Assembly: GCF_001270265.1 (NCBI RefSeq)
Contig: NZ_LGAP01000026.1
Span: 39,597-103,596, forward strand
Direction of reading: 5' to 3'
DNA length: 64,000 nt
Origin: Ensifer adhaerens
GTDB taxonomy: Bacteria > Pseudomonadota > Alphaproteobacteria > Rhizobiales > Rhizobiaceae
In this document: in pieces, positions 7,601 to 17,259 of the stretch
How positions within the stretch are numbered: the first letter of the stretch is position 1
Layout of the letters: every line of letters begins with the position of its first letter
The notes under the pieces: generated by a model
The model's database searches: none
What the model saw: only the letters and a program-made list of their open reading frames with translations
What the model was told of the DNA's origin: nothing
Program-made: the position numbers and the translations under genes

Positions 7601-9423
7601 TATGAATCGGGTGGCGGTGCCGGAACGATCGGCTTCGCCGGGCTGGCGCCGCGCGGATTGGTGTCCATGCTTGCGGTGATGCGCAGATCGGCTTTCTGTG
7701 TGGAGGCCGGCGGTATCGGTCGTTGATCGAGCGTCGCGCCGATTTCGGCGAGCTTCGAGGCGAAATTATTGAGTGCCGCGCGTTCGACCCTGGACGACCC
7801 CACCAGTCCGGTCGGGTCGTAGTTCGTCAGGATCGTTGGATAGTCGGAGGTGCTGTCCGTCGGCGGCGCATAGTAGCGTGCCGAGAGCTTTCTCAGCGAT
7901 TCCGCCAGCGTCGGCAGCATCGTCAACGCACGCCGCCAACGGTGTTCGTTGAAATCGAAATCGGCAAGAATCGTCTCGCCGGCCCTTCCGCCGAGTGCGC
8001 TGAGATAGGCGACCGTTTCGCGATCCATATCCAGATTGAGCCCACCCTCCTTGGCATCGTCGAGCCTGACTTCGACGATCCGCTCGCTGTAGCCGTGCAA
8101 CTGGCTCTGCAGCGTGTCCTGCCAATTGCGCGCCGTGTCGAGGATGGCGCCGACAAAGCCGAACAGTCCTTCGACCGGGTAGATGGGGGCGACCTTGCCT
8201 TCGGACGTCTTGCGCGGAAGATTGACGCGGCTTGCCCTGTCCGCGTCATCGCCGTGCCGTCGCCGATCGTAGCTGGTAAGCGAGATGCCGAAGGTCGGTC
8301 GTCCAGGCAGAAGGCCGTCGAAAAGATGGATCGGAAAGTTGCTGGTGATGCCACCGTCGGAAAACAGACAGCGGATGTGCGTGGCGGGATCGCGTCGTGC
8401 GCTGCTTTTCAGCGAGTAGTCGTAGCGGTAAAGCGGCACGGCGCGGATCAACCCGGGAAAGCTCAGGCTCATACGGGCGATAATGGCCACGGGCAGCTTG
8501 CTTGCCGGCGGCAGCTGGTAGAAATCCTTCGATCCATCGGCGGCGACGATGTCGCGTGGTTTGCTCTCCTTGAGCAGGTACGCCATGATCGAGGGCGGAA
8601 ACAATGCCTCGAACTCCGATTTACGATAGTTATGGACCCGGTCGCCGAATGGCAACTCATAGGGACGGCGCGAGGAGAGGTCGGTGGTCACGCTTCTAAG
8701 TGTGATGTCGTGTGCCTCGAGGTCGCCGATGGTCAACGGCCTGTCCGAACCATCCTGCCGGAGCGGGCCGGCTATCGCCTCTATTCTTTCCGAGATCCAG
8801 TTGGTGAAAGCCGGGTTCTTCGTACCCGGCCGGGTCAGGCCGCTGCATAGGCCGAAATCGTTGGCCGGCAGGGACACCGCTACCGCCCGGTAGAATTGAT
8901 AGAGGATCATCACGATTGCGCCGATCAAGGCGATAACGATGCCAAGCAGCAGTGTCGCGACGCCGAGGCTGAGCACACCGGCAACAGAGATCAAAATGCC
9001 GGGTGCTGCGCCAAGCAGCGCCGGCACGGCGAAGACCCGCAGCGTCTCCAAGGCGCAGGTTCTGGCCCTGCTGTGCCGTGTGCGAACGGCTGCCATGCCG
9101 ATGCGAAAGAGAGGGGCCGTGTCGGGCGAGGGCTGAAAGAAGGTTGCGAGGTTTGCCGCCAGCTCGCCAGGCATGGCGTCGATGAGGGCAAAGCCAGCAT
9201 TCTTCTCTTCCGCCGTCGCGCCGGTTTGCCGCCGGTACTCCGCAGCCGCCGTCATCACGGCGGCGATGGCGCCCGCCGAGGTTCCGCCAATGCGCATGAA
9301 GCGGTAACGGGTCGCCAACTCCGTAATGGCGCGCGGAAACACCACGCCGGAGGTGATGCCACCCTTCATGATCAGGTCGCACTCTTCGCTGGGCTTGGCG
9401 TAGCGGAAAGTCGTGTCGTTCAT
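7585..9423 (-). CDS. Patatin-like phospholipase with a membrane insertion
   Basis: A 612-residue serine lipid acyl hydrolase of the patatin fold. The oxyanion-hole stretch is GGITSG (21-26), the nucleophile elbow GGTSAG places Ser49, and the catalytic Asp is in CLFSDGGITSNFP near residue 350. Between them, about 130-185, lie two strongly hydrophobic segments (AAPGILISVAGVLSLGVATL and LLGIVIALIGAIVMILYQFY), so the enzyme is probably membrane-anchored. The ATG at 9423 follows GGAGGG; an ATG four codons upstream has no Shine-Dalgarno spacing. The C-terminal CIIP and TAA come from the palindrome at 7553-7600. The gene is inserted, reversed, between ybaB and recR. Confidence 0.85.
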   Translation of the reverse strand: MNDTTFRYAKPSEECDLIMKGGITSGVVFPRAITELATRYRFMRIGGTSAGAIAAVMTAAAEYRRQTGATAEEKNAGFALIDAMPGELAANLATFFQPSPDTAPLFRIGMAAVRTRHSRARTCALETLRVFAVPALLGAAPGILISVAGVLSLGVATLLLGIVIALIGAIVMILYQFYRAVAVSLPANDFGLCSGLTRPGTKNPAFTNWISERIEAIAGPLRQDGSDRPLTIGDLEAHDITLRSVTTDLSSRRPYELPFGDRVHNYRKSEFEALFPPSIMAYLLKESKPRDIVAADGSKDFYQLPPASKLPVAIIARMSLSFPGLIRAVPLYRYDYSLKSSARRDPATHIRCLFSDGGITSNFPIHLFDGLLPGRPTFGISLTSYDRRRHGDDADRASRVNLPRKTSEGKVAPIYPVEGLFGFVGAILDTARNWQDTLQSQLHGYSERIVEVRLDDAKEGGLNLDMDRETVAYLSALGGRAGETILADFDFNEHRWRRALTMLPTLAESLRKLSARYYAPPTDSTSDYPTILTNYDPTGLVGSSRVERAALNNFASKLAEIGATLDQRPIPPASTQKADLRITASMDTNPRGASPAKPIVPAPPPDSYCIIP

Positions 9424-9551
9424 CGCACCCTCCATCTCCGAACAACAACATTAGATTGTGTTGATATTCGATGCACGCGATTTCGCGGTGGCGGAAGACT
9501 GGCGCCGATGGCAAAGCATGATAAATTGCCGCCTCCCGAGGAGGATCGCGC

Positions 9552-10163
9552 ATGACCATGACGTCCCTGCTTATGTTTGCCGGTGCATTGCTGGTTGCGG
9601 CCGGCTCGCCCGGGCCGAGCGTCGCGGCCCTTGTGGCGCGTGTGCTGTCGAAGGGCGCGCGCGACGTGCTGCCTTTCCTCGTGGCGCTCTGGATCGGCGA
9701 GGCCATCTGGCTGTCGTTCGCGGTGGCGGGCCTTGCAGCGATCGCCGAAAGTTTCCATCTGCTGTTCGTCGCCATCAAGTGGCTGGGCGTCGCCTACCTG
9801 TTCTATCTCGCCTGGAAAATGTGGATGGCCGAACCGGATCTGCCCGGAGACAGCCTGCCGCAGTCGCGTTCGGCCTCCAAGCTGTTCTTCGCCGGCCTGA
9901 CCGTGACGCTCGGCAATCCCAAGGTGATGATGTTCTACGTCGCCCTGTTGCCCTCGATCATCGACCTGCGCTCGGTCACCTTGATCGGCTGGATGGAGCT
10001 GGTTGCGACCATGCTGGTGGTTCTGGTCGTGGTCGATCTGGGCTGGGTAACCATGGCCGCCAATGCCCGCAAACTCCTGAAAAGCAAGCGCGCCGTGCGC
10101 ATCGCCAATCGCGCCAGTGCCGGAACCATTGCCGGGGCGGCCGTCGTCATCGCCACCCGTTGA
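9552..10163 (+). CDS. LysE/RhtB-family amino-acid exporter
   Basis: A 203-residue inner-membrane protein with about six hydrophobic segments and the LysE-family opening FAGALLVAAGSPGPSVAAL, whose SPGPS motif is typical. The middle segment GLTVTLGNPKVMMFYVALLP is also characteristic. Members export amino acids or homoserine lactones; the substrate is unknown. AGGAGG lies upstream of the ATG at 9552. It is divergent from the patatin gene, and about 110 bases separate it from recR. Confidence 0.87.
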   Translation: MTMTSLLMFAGALLVAAGSPGPSVAALVARVLSKGARDVLPFLVALWIGEAIWLSFAVAGLAAIAESFHLLFVAIKWLGVAYLFYLAWKMWMAEPDLPGDSLPQSRSASKLFFAGLTVTLGNPKVMMFYVALLPSIIDLRSVTLIGWMELVATMLVVLVVVDLGWVTMAANARKLLKSKRAVRIANRASAGTIAGAAVVIATR

Positions 10164-10271
10164 GTTTTTGCTTCCGCGCGTCGGCGGGTTCCTGCTCTGT
10201 TGAGGGCCGGCGCCCCGTCATATTCCGGCAAGGCGATTCCGTTTGTCGGCGATATGAGCTAAAAGCGCCGC

Positions 10272-10877
10272 ATGGCAAAGCGAGTCACCGGTCCCGAAAT
10301 CGAAAAACTGATCCAGCTTCTGGCAAAGGTGCCGGGGCTAGGGCCGCGTTCGGCGCGGCGCGCGGCGCTCCACCTGGTCAAGAAGAAGGACCAGCTGCTT
10401 GGCCCCCTGGCGGAAGCCATGGGCGAGGCCCACCGCAAGGTGCGCATCTGCTCGTGCTGCGGCAATGTCGACACGATCGATCCCTGCACGGTCTGCGCCG
10501 ATGAACGCCGCGACCAGTCGGTGATCATCGTCGTCGAGGATGTCGCCGATCTTTGGGCGCTGGAACGCGCCGCGGCCATGAACGCCGCCTATCACGTGCT
10601 CGGCGGCACGCTGTCGCCGCTCGACGGCGTCGGCCCCGACGATCTCAACATCAAGGGACTGGTGCAGCGCGTTGCCAATGGCGGCGTGCGCGAACTGATC
10701 ATCGCCGTCAACGCCACAGTCGAGGGCCAGACCACTGCCCACTATATCACCGACCAGCTCGAGGGCATGGAGGTGAAGATCACCCGGCTTGCCCATGGTG
10801 TGCCTGTCGGCGGCGAACTCGATTATCTCGACGAGGGTACGCTGGCTGCCGCCCTTCGCGCCCGCACCTTGATCTGA
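10272..10877 (+). CDS. recR: Recombination mediator protein RecR
   Basis: RecR acts with RecFO to load RecA at gaps. The 201-residue product shows the order expected: a helix-hairpin-helix ([17 protein letters not shown], 20-36), a Cys4 zinc finger (C60, C63, C72, C75), and a Toprim domain starting at [14 protein letters not shown] (85-98). The Shine-Dalgarno sequence is weak. In close relatives recR is normally directly after dnaX-ybaB. Confidence 0.94.
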   Translation: MAKRVTGPEIEKLIQLLAKVPGLGPRSARRAALHLVKKKDQLLGPLAEAMGEAHRKVRICSCCGNVDTIDPCTVCADERRDQSVIIVVEDVADLWALERAAAMNAAYHVLGGTLSPLDGVGPDDLNIKGLVQRVANGGVRELIIAVNATVEGQTTAHYITDQLEGMEVKITRLAHGVPVGGELDYLDEGTLAAALRARTLI

Positions 10878-10926
10878 GCGGACCTACCGCTCCAACCGCC
10901 TGCGATCCAACCGATAGGGAAGCCGG

Positions 10927-12165
10927 ATGCTGAGATTTCTATCACTGTCGACCTTGCTGTTCTGCGTTTTCGCGGGCTTCGCCCAGGCCGCCTCCAAGGC
11001 CGATGTCGAGAACCAGTTTCGCCAGTGGCTGCAGCGCGATCTCTGGCCGGAAGCCGAGAAGTCGGGCGTTTCGGCGCGATCGTTCAAGGCGGCATTTGCC
11101 GACGTGAAGCTGAACTGGGACCTGCCCGATCTGGCGCCGCCCGGTTTCCCCAAGCCGAAGGAGCAGAAGCAGAGCCAGGCGGAGTTTTCCTCGCCCGGCA
11201 GCTATTTCTCCGAGAAGCGCCTGCAGGGACTGGCGGCAACGGGACGAAGCCTTGCCTCGACGCATGCCGCCACCTTGAAGCGGATCGAGAAGGCCTATGG
11301 CGTTCCGGCCTCGGTGGTCGTGGCGATCTGGGGCCGTGAATCCGGCTTCGGCCGCGCCAAAATTCCCTATCCGGTCGTCGACGTCCTGGCGACGAAGGCC
11401 TTCATGTCGACCCGGCCAGATCTGTTCCGCCGCGAGCTGATCGCCGCCTTGCACATTCTGGAGAGCGGCGACGTCGAAGAGGCGTCGATGCGCGGCTCCT
11501 GGGCCGGCGCCATGGGGCAGCCGCAGTTCATGCCGTCGAGCTTCCTGCAATATGCCGTCGATTTCGACGGCGACGGCCGCCGCGACATCTGGAACTCGGT
11601 TCCTGACAGCCTGGCCTCGATCGCCAACTATCTCGTCAAGAAGGGCTGGCAGCGCGGCCGTGACTGGGGTTTTGAAGTGTCGATCCCGGCTGGCGTCTCC
11701 TGCGCGCAGGAAGGGCCGGATCTTGCCCAGCCGATGTCCGACTGGGCGACCAAGGGCATCACCCGCATTTCCGGCAAGGCGTTCCCATCGCATGAGCTTT
11801 CGGCACCCTCGATGATGCTGGTTCCGGCCGGCACGCATGGGCCGGAGTTCATCGTCACGCCGAATTTCTACGTGCTCAAGGAGTACAACAACTCCGACCT
11901 CTATGCGTTGTTCATCGGCAATCTTGCCGATCGCATCGGCTCGGGTGGCGGCACCTTCCGCGGCACCTGGGGCGACGTCGGCAACATGCTGCGCTCCGAT
12001 GTCCTGGCGATGCAGAAGGCCCTGGTTGCCAAGGGCTACGACGTCGGCAAGGCCGACGGGCTTGCCGGCTACAAGACACGCCGCTCGCTCGGTGACTGGC
12101 AGGCCAAGAACGGCCTGGCGCCGACCTGCTTTCCCGACGCTTCGCTGAAGGCGAAGCTTCGGTAA
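10927..12165 (+). CDS. Lytic murein transglycosylase (MltB type) with peptidoglycan-binding domain
   Basis: A 412-residue periplasmic enzyme that cleaves glycan strands to 1,6-anhydro-muropeptides. A signal peptide ends near AQA (20-22) with no lipobox, so it is probably soluble. The catalytic Glu138 is in IWGRESGFG, followed by GAMGQPQFMPSSFLQYAVDF, the signature of the SLT_2/MltB group. A C-terminal PG_binding_1 domain of about 60 residues ends the protein. It is 49 bases downstream of recR and may be cotranscribed. Confidence 0.92.
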   Translation: MLRFLSLSTLLFCVFAGFAQAASKADVENQFRQWLQRDLWPEAEKSGVSARSFKAAFADVKLNWDLPDLAPPGFPKPKEQKQSQAEFSSPGSYFSEKRLQGLAATGRSLASTHAATLKRIEKAYGVPASVVVAIWGRESGFGRAKIPYPVVDVLATKAFMSTRPDLFRRELIAALHILESGDVEEASMRGSWAGAMGQPQFMPSSFLQYAVDFDGDGRRDIWNSVPDSLASIANYLVKKGWQRGRDWGFEVSIPAGVSCAQEGPDLAQPMSDWATKGITRISGKAFPSHELSAPSMMLVPAGTHGPEFIVTPNFYVLKEYNNSDLYALFIGNLADRIGSGGGTFRGTWGDVGNMLRSDVLAMQKALVAKGYDVGKADGLAGYKTRRSLGDWQAKNGLAPTCFPDASLKAKLR

Positions 12166-12260
12166 TTTTCCGCCCACCGGCGCCCGGGTTTGTGGCCGTT
12201 CCCGACGGCCCCCGCTTGTCTCATGGCATCGGGCGCTATGCGTCCGCGCGGGACAGCGCG

Positions 12261-13895
12261 TCAGTGCATGTCGACGTTCACCTGTCGCTTGTAGCGCTCG
12301 TAATGGGTCGGAACGATCGTCTGGCGCTCGATCATGCGGTGCACCCGCGGCGGTGCGCCGCCGCGATGCAGCGCCGTCAGCTTGTCGCCGACCGAGGCGT
12401 CGGCTTGCGTGCGGCGCTGGTTGTGGCGCACATACTCCACCCAGGTCGGCACATGGTAGGTTTCCGTCCAGGTCGTCGGAATTTCCAGGTCGCGCATCAG
12501 CGCCCAATGGCCGGCGCCGTCGCGGATGCGGATGCGCCGCCGTTCGGCCATGGTCTCCAGGAATTCCGGTATGTCGGCATCGTCGATCTCGTAATCGATC
12601 ATGATGACGATCGGACCGCTGCGCGGTTTCAGGTCCAGCTCAAGCAACGGTTCGTTGAAGCGGTTGAGCGGGTCGAGGTTGAGCGATTTGAACTCAGGCA
12701 AGGGCAGGCGCAGGCCGATGGCCGCCCCCGCCAGCATCAGCAGACAGGAGACAATAAGCGCGTTGGTGGCGCCATAGAGCTCGGCCGTCGTGCCCCAGAG
12801 CCAGCTGCCGCCGGCAATGCCGCCGAAGGTCATGGTCTGGTAGAGCGACAGCGCCCGGCCGACCACCCAGCGCGGCGCCGAAAGCTGGACGGTGGTGTTG
12901 AACAGCGACAGCGCCAGCACCCAGGATGCACCGGAGACCAGCAGCATGAGACAGCTGAGCCACGCATAGGGGCTGAACGCAATGACGAGCGTGCTCAGGG
13001 CAAAGCCGCCGAAGGCCAGGCGAACGATCGCCTCGCTCGACATCATTTCACGCAGCCTTGCGCTGAGCAATGCGCCGCCGATCGCCCCGAGGCCGAAGGC
13101 GCCGAGCATCAGGCCGTAGGTGAGCGGGCCGCCCCGGACGAGGTCGCGCGCCACCAGCGGCAGAAGCGCGAGAATGGCGCTGGCCGACAGGCCGAACAGG
13201 AAGCCGCGCACCAGCACCTTGCCGATATTGGGCGACATGACGACATAGCGCAGGCCGGCCGTGATCGCCCTGCCGAGTGTTTCGCGCGGCAATGGGCTCA
13301 TGGTCACTTCGCGCCGCCAGCGCACCAGCGCAAAGAGGATGGCGAAGTAGCTGAGCGAATTGGCGGCAAAGGCTGCCGCCGCACCCGCGGTCGCGACGAT
13401 CACGCCGCCGATTGCCGGGCCGACGCTGCGGGTGATGTTGAAGCCCATGCTGTTCAGCGCGACTGCCGCCGGCAGGTCGTCGCGCGGAACCATGTCGCCG
13501 ACCGAAGCCTGCCAGGAGGGATTGTTGAGCGCGGTGCCGCAGCCGATCAGGAAGGTGAAGAGCAGAAGCAGCCACGGCGTGATGATGCCGAGATAGGCGC
13601 AGACGGTCAGAAGCACCGACACCGTCAGCATGAAACACTGCGCCACCAGCATGATCCGCCGCCGGTCGAAATTGTCGGCAAGCGCCCCCGAAACCAGCGA
13701 GAACATCATGATGGGAAGCGAGGTCGAGGCCTGTACCAGCGCGACCATGTTGGCCGACGAGGAAATCGAGGTCATCAGCCAGGCGGCGCCGACCGTCTGA
13801 ATGAGGCCGCCGAAGTTGGATGCGAGGCTCGCGATCCAGATGGTGCGGAAGATGTCATGCTTGAAGGGGGCCAGTGGCGAGATTCGGGTGGGCAC
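12261..13895 (-). CDS. MFS exporter of the MFS_3 (enterobactin-exporter-like) type with soluble C-terminal domain
   Basis: A 544-residue transporter. About 12 membrane segments cover residues 15-410, with the motif-A-like stretch GALADNFDRRRIM after the second helix. A soluble tail of about 115 residues follows (from IVIMIDYEIDDADIPEFLET); its ferredoxin-like look recalls the monooxygenase-like tails seen in this group. The start is GTG at 13895 with only a modest Shine-Dalgarno sequence. Substrate unknown. It converges on the transglycosylase gene. Confidence 0.85.
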   Translation of the reverse strand: MPTRISPLAPFKHDIFRTIWIASLASNFGGLIQTVGAAWLMTSISSSANMVALVQASTSLPIMMFSLVSGALADNFDRRRIMLVAQCFMLTVSVLLTVCAYLGIITPWLLLLFTFLIGCGTALNNPSWQASVGDMVPRDDLPAAVALNSMGFNITRSVGPAIGGVIVATAGAAAAFAANSLSYFAILFALVRWRREVTMSPLPRETLGRAITAGLRYVVMSPNIGKVLVRGFLFGLSASAILALLPLVARDLVRGGPLTYGLMLGAFGLGAIGGALLSARLREMMSSEAIVRLAFGGFALSTLVIAFSPYAWLSCLMLLVSGASWVLALSLFNTTVQLSAPRWVVGRALSLYQTMTFGGIAGGSWLWGTTAELYGATNALIVSCLLMLAGAAIGLRLPLPEFKSLNLDPLNRFNEPLLELDLKPRSGPIVIMIDYEIDDADIPEFLETMAERRRIRIRDGAGHWALMRDLEIPTTWTETYHVPTWVEYVRHNQRRTQADASVGDKLTALHRGGAPPRVHRMIERQTIVPTHYERYKRQVNVDMH

Positions 13896-14054
13896 CTCGT
13901 CTTCTCTCTCGTGTCTTTTGATTGCGGTATCGAAGCGGTTCGTTGCCTGTTATAAACCTCGAAGACCGAAGTGCCAGCCGCTGAAACTTGCCGTCGCATC
14001 GATTGCCTGTCGCCCGCATCTCTCTGGCGGCTTCGGCCGCCACCGGTCGAACAC

Positions 14055-14083
14055 CTTGCAATTTGCGGCAACGAGGCGTATAT
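14055..14083 (+). promoter_or_regulatory. Sigma-70 promoter of the rimP-nusA-infB operon
   Basis: CTTGCA (14055-14060) and GTATAT (14078-14083) are separated by exactly 17 bases, matching the rhizobial consensus. Transcription would begin near 14090 and give an untranslated leader of about 80 bases before rimP. Confidence 0.6.
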
Positions 14084-14110
14084 GGGCCTCAAATTCTTGA
14101 TCGGTAGATG

Positions 14111-14142
14111 AAGAGTGGGCCCGTCAGGACCCGCTCTTTTTT
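14111..14142 (+). terminator. Intrinsic terminator inside the rimP leader (candidate attenuator)
   Basis: AAGAGTGGG (14111-14119) pairs with CCCGCTCTT (14130-14138) through nine base pairs, one of them G-U, and a run of six T follows (14137-14142). It lies between the promoter and the rimP start with no gene ahead of it to terminate, so premature termination of the nus operon is the likely purpose. Confidence 0.65.
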
Positions 14143-14170
14143 ATTAGCCGGTCCCATGAGGAGACATCGT

Positions 14171-14791
14171 TTGTCCGATCCGACAACGGCTGAAAATGAA
14201 TATGAACCCCGCCTGATCACCGAGACCGGTCTTGATCAGCGCATCGCCGACATCATCGAGCCGGTGCTGACGCCGATGGGCTATCGCCTGGTGCGCGTGC
14301 GCATGTCCGGCCAGAACGGCATGACGCTGCAGATCATGGCCGAGCGCAACGACGGCACCATGACCGTCGACGATTGCGAAGCGATCTCGATGGCCATTTC
14401 CCCGGTTCTCGATGTGGAAGATCCGGTCGACAAGGCGTATCATCTGGAAGTGTCGTCGCCCGGCATCGACCGCCCGATGGTTCGCAAGTCCGATTTCTTC
14501 CGCTGGCAGGGTCACCTGCTGAAATGCGAGACCTCGGTGCTGGTCGAAGGCCGCAAGCGTTTCCGTGGCAAGATCGTGTCGGTGGATGCAGATGGCTTCC
14601 AGCTCGAGCGCGATCAGCCGGCCTATGGCGAGGAAGCGACGGTGGTCATTCCCTTCACCACGCTTGCGGAAGCGCGGTTGATCCTGACCGACGACCTGAT
14701 CCGTGACGCCCTGACAGCCGACAAGAAGGCCAAGGCAGCGCGCGCCGCGAACGAGAATTTCGAAGACGAAGATTCACCTATCGAAGAATAA
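14171..14791 (+). CDS. rimP: Ribosome maturation factor RimP
   Basis: RimP assists maturation of the 30S subunit. The 206-residue product has the N-terminal domain with [12 protein letters not shown] and a C-terminal Sm-like domain, then an acidic tail. The start is TTG at 14171, because AGGAG lies seven bases upstream. The in-frame ATGs at 14108 and 14156 either sit at the attenuator hairpin or lack a ribosome binding site. It is the first gene of the rimP-nusA-ylxR-infB block; unlike in E. coli there is no initiator-tRNA gene before it. Confidence 0.92.
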   Translation: MSDPTTAENEYEPRLITETGLDQRIADIIEPVLTPMGYRLVRVRMSGQNGMTLQIMAERNDGTMTVDDCEAISMAISPVLDVEDPVDKAYHLEVSSPGIDRPMVRKSDFFRWQGHLLKCETSVLVEGRKRFRGKIVSVDADGFQLERDQPAYGEEATVVIPFTTLAEARLILTDDLIRDALTADKKAKAARAANENFEDEDSPIEE

Positions 14792-14839
14792 AAGCCGGGG
14801 CGGTGCTTGAGGCCCCCTGCAACCAGACGGAGACATGAG

Positions 14840-16456
14840 ATGGCAGTCAGTGCTAACCGGCTCGAGCTTCTGCAGATCGCAGATGCAGTGGCACGCGAAA
14901 AGGTGATCGACCGCGAGATCGTTCTGGCCGCGATGGCCGATGCGATCCAGAAGGCCGCGCGTTCCCGCTATGGTTCGGAATCGAACATCCGCGCCGACAT
15001 CAATTCCAAGACCGGCGAAATCCGCCTGCAGCGTCTCCTGGAAGTGGTCGAGAAGGCGGAAGACTATTCCACCCAGATCCCGCTCGAACTGGCCCGCGAC
15101 CGCAACCCGGACGCCAAGCTCGGCGACTTCATCGCCGACCCGCTGCCGCCGATGGATTTCGGCCGTATCGCCGCCCAGTCGGCCAAGCAGGTCATCGTGC
15201 AGAAGGTTCGCGAAGCCGAGCGTGACCGTCAGTTCGACGAATTCAAGGATCGCGTCGGCGAGATCGTCAACGGCACCGTCAAGCGCGTCGAATACGGCAA
15301 CGTCATCGTCGATCTCGGCCGTGGCGAAGGCATCATCCGTCGCGACGAGATGATCCCGCGCGAAAACATGCGCTACGGCGACCGCGTCCGCGCCTTCGTC
15401 TACGACGTTCGCCGCGAACAGCGCGGCCCGCAGATCTTCCTCTCGCGCACGCATCCGCAGTTCATGGTCAAGCTCTTCACCATGGAAGTGCCTGAGATCT
15501 ACGACGGCATCATCCAGATCAAGTCGGTTGCCCGCGATCCGGGTTCGCGCGCCAAGATCGCCGTGATCTCGAACGATAGCTCGATCGATCCGGTCGGCGC
15601 CTGCGTCGGTATGCGCGGTTCGCGCGTTCAGGCCGTTGTAGGCGAACTGCAGGGCGAAAAGATCGATATCATTCCGTGGTCGCAGGATCCGGCATCGTTC
15701 ATCGTCAACGCGCTGCAGCCGGCGGAAGTCGCCAAGGTCGTTCTCGACGAAGATGCTGAGCGCATCGAAGTGGTGGTTCCGGACGAGCAGCTGTCGCTGG
15801 CCATCGGCCGCCGCGGCCAGAACGTTCGCCTCGCCTCGCAGCTGACCGGCTGGGATATCGACATCCTCACCGAGCAGGAAGAGAGCGAACGTCGCCAGAA
15901 GGAATTCAACGAGCGCACCAACCTGTTTATGGATTCGCTCGACGTCGACGAGATGGTCGGCCAGGTTCTGGCTTCCGAAGGCTTCGCGGCCGTCGAGGAG
16001 CTTGCCTATGTCGATCTCGACGAAATTGCCTCGATCGACGGCTTCGACGACGAAACGGCCACCGAAATCCAGACCCGCGCTCGCGAGTATCTGGACAAGC
16101 TGGAAGCCGAGATGGATGCCAAGCGCAAGGAACTCGGCGTTGCCGACGAACTGCGCACGATCAATGGTCTGACCAGCCCGATGCTGGTCGCGCTCGGCGA
16201 GGAAGGCATCAAGACCATCGAGGACTTTGCCGGTTGCGCCGCCGACGACCTGGTCGGCTGGAGCGAACGCAAGGACGGCGAGACCAAGCGCTTCGAGGGC
16301 ACGTTCTCGAAGTTCGAGGTTTCGCGCGCCGACGCTGAAGCCATGATCGTTCAGGCCCGCCTTGCTGCCGGCTGGATCACGGAAGACGACCTTGCCGTCG
16401 AGCAGGAAGAAGATGAGGCGATCGAGGTTGCCGAAGGCGCGGAACAGGACGCCTGA
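14840..16456 (+). CDS. nusA: Transcription termination/antitermination factor NusA
   Basis: NusA binds RNA polymerase and modulates pausing, termination and antitermination. The 538-residue product shows the N-terminal polymerase-binding domain (1-130), an S1 domain (about 133-200), two KH domains (about 200-350, with the GxxG-like [20 protein letters not shown]), and two C-terminal helix-hairpin-helix acidic repeats ending in a Glu-rich tail. It is somewhat longer than E. coli NusA. Its stop codon overlaps the next ATG (ATGA). Confidence 0.96.
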   Translation: MAVSANRLELLQIADAVAREKVIDREIVLAAMADAIQKAARSRYGSESNIRADINSKTGEIRLQRLLEVVEKAEDYSTQIPLELARDRNPDAKLGDFIADPLPPMDFGRIAAQSAKQVIVQKVREAERDRQFDEFKDRVGEIVNGTVKRVEYGNVIVDLGRGEGIIRRDEMIPRENMRYGDRVRAFVYDVRREQRGPQIFLSRTHPQFMVKLFTMEVPEIYDGIIQIKSVARDPGSRAKIAVISNDSSIDPVGACVGMRGSRVQAVVGELQGEKIDIIPWSQDPASFIVNALQPAEVAKVVLDEDAERIEVVVPDEQLSLAIGRRGQNVRLASQLTGWDIDILTEQEESERRQKEFNERTNLFMDSLDVDEMVGQVLASEGFAAVEELAYVDLDEIASIDGFDDETATEIQTRAREYLDKLEAEMDAKRKELGVADELRTINGLTSPMLVALGEEGIKTIEDFAGCAADDLVGWSERKDGETKRFEGTFSKFEVSRADAEAMIVQARLAAGWITEDDLAVEQEEDEAIEVAEGAEQDA

Positions 16457-17154
16457 TGGCGACCACCGCATCGACTGACGCTGACGCTCTGCCTTCGGAC
16501 AAGGGTCCGAAGGACAAGAGCGGCAGCACCCGGACTTGCATCGTCACGCGCGAGAGTGGCTCGCCCGACGATCTGATCCGCTTCGTCGCCGGACCCGACG
16601 GCCGCATCGTTCCCGATCTGAAGCGTCAGCTTCCGGGGCGCGGCTGCTGGATCAAGGCGGAGCGGGCGCTGGTCGAAAAGGCCATGGCGAAGAAGCTCTT
16701 CGCCCGGGCCTTGAAGGCCGACGTCAAGGTCGATGCGACGCTTGCCGACGACGTGGACAGGCTGCTCGTCGAGCAGCTTGCCGGCATGATGAACATGGCG
16801 CGCAAGGCGGCCCAGTTCATCTCCGGCGCGACGAAGACGGAGCAGGCCGTTCGTGGATTGGCGGCACTCGCCGTCTTCCACGCGAGTGATGCGGCAGCCG
16901 ACGGCGTCCGCAAGATAGACCAGGCCCGCAAGGCGATGAGCTTTGTGGTTGAACATGAAACGGAAATACCCGCGTTCCGCCCCTTCACGGCGGCGGAAAT
17001 GGAGGGCCTTTTGGGAAGTAATGCTTTTATCCATGCCGCAACGCTTGCAGGGCAGGCGGGTGAGGGTGTAGTGAAGCGCGCAATCATGCTCGAAAAGTAC
17101 CGTGGATCCGTCCCGGTCCGGGCCGAAGGCGGCGCTGGCAAGCCACAGCAATGA
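16456..17154 (+). CDS. YlxR (DUF448) fused to an L7Ae-like domain
   Basis: A 232-residue RNA-binding protein. The YlxR domain covers about residues 25-98 with the PGRGCWI motif at 60-66. An L7Ae/L30e-like domain follows (about 105-190, with LAGMMNMARKAAQFISGATK). In Firmicutes these are two separate genes of the same operon (ylxR and ylxQ); in alphaproteobacteria the fusion is common. The gene overlaps nusA by one base. The function is probably tied to ribosome or RNase P biology, which is inference from the family. Confidence 0.88.
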   Translation: MATTASTDADALPSDKGPKDKSGSTRTCIVTRESGSPDDLIRFVAGPDGRIVPDLKRQLPGRGCWIKAERALVEKAMAKKLFARALKADVKVDATLADDVDRLLVEQLAGMMNMARKAAQFISGATKTEQAVRGLAALAVFHASDAAADGVRKIDQARKAMSFVVEHETEIPAFRPFTAAEMEGLLGSNAFIHAATLAGQAGEGVVKRAIMLEKYRGSVPVRAEGGAGKPQQ

Positions 17155-17259
17155 CGCGCGTCACCGGCAAAATCCGGCATCGCGTACATTGTTTGAGACA
17201 ATTTGGAAGACAGGGTCAGGTGATACGCATCCGGCCCTGATCGCTAGGAACGGAACGGA

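Noticed and set aside
12192..13955. A 587-codon plus-strand open frame opposite the MFS gene
   Set aside because: Gln/Arg/His-rich translation typical of the complement of membrane-protein codons. The minus-strand MFS protein is convincing.
13896..14170. Initiator tRNA gene ahead of rimP, as in E. coli
   Set aside because: No T-arm or acceptor pairing was found in the gap, only a promoter and a terminator-like hairpin.
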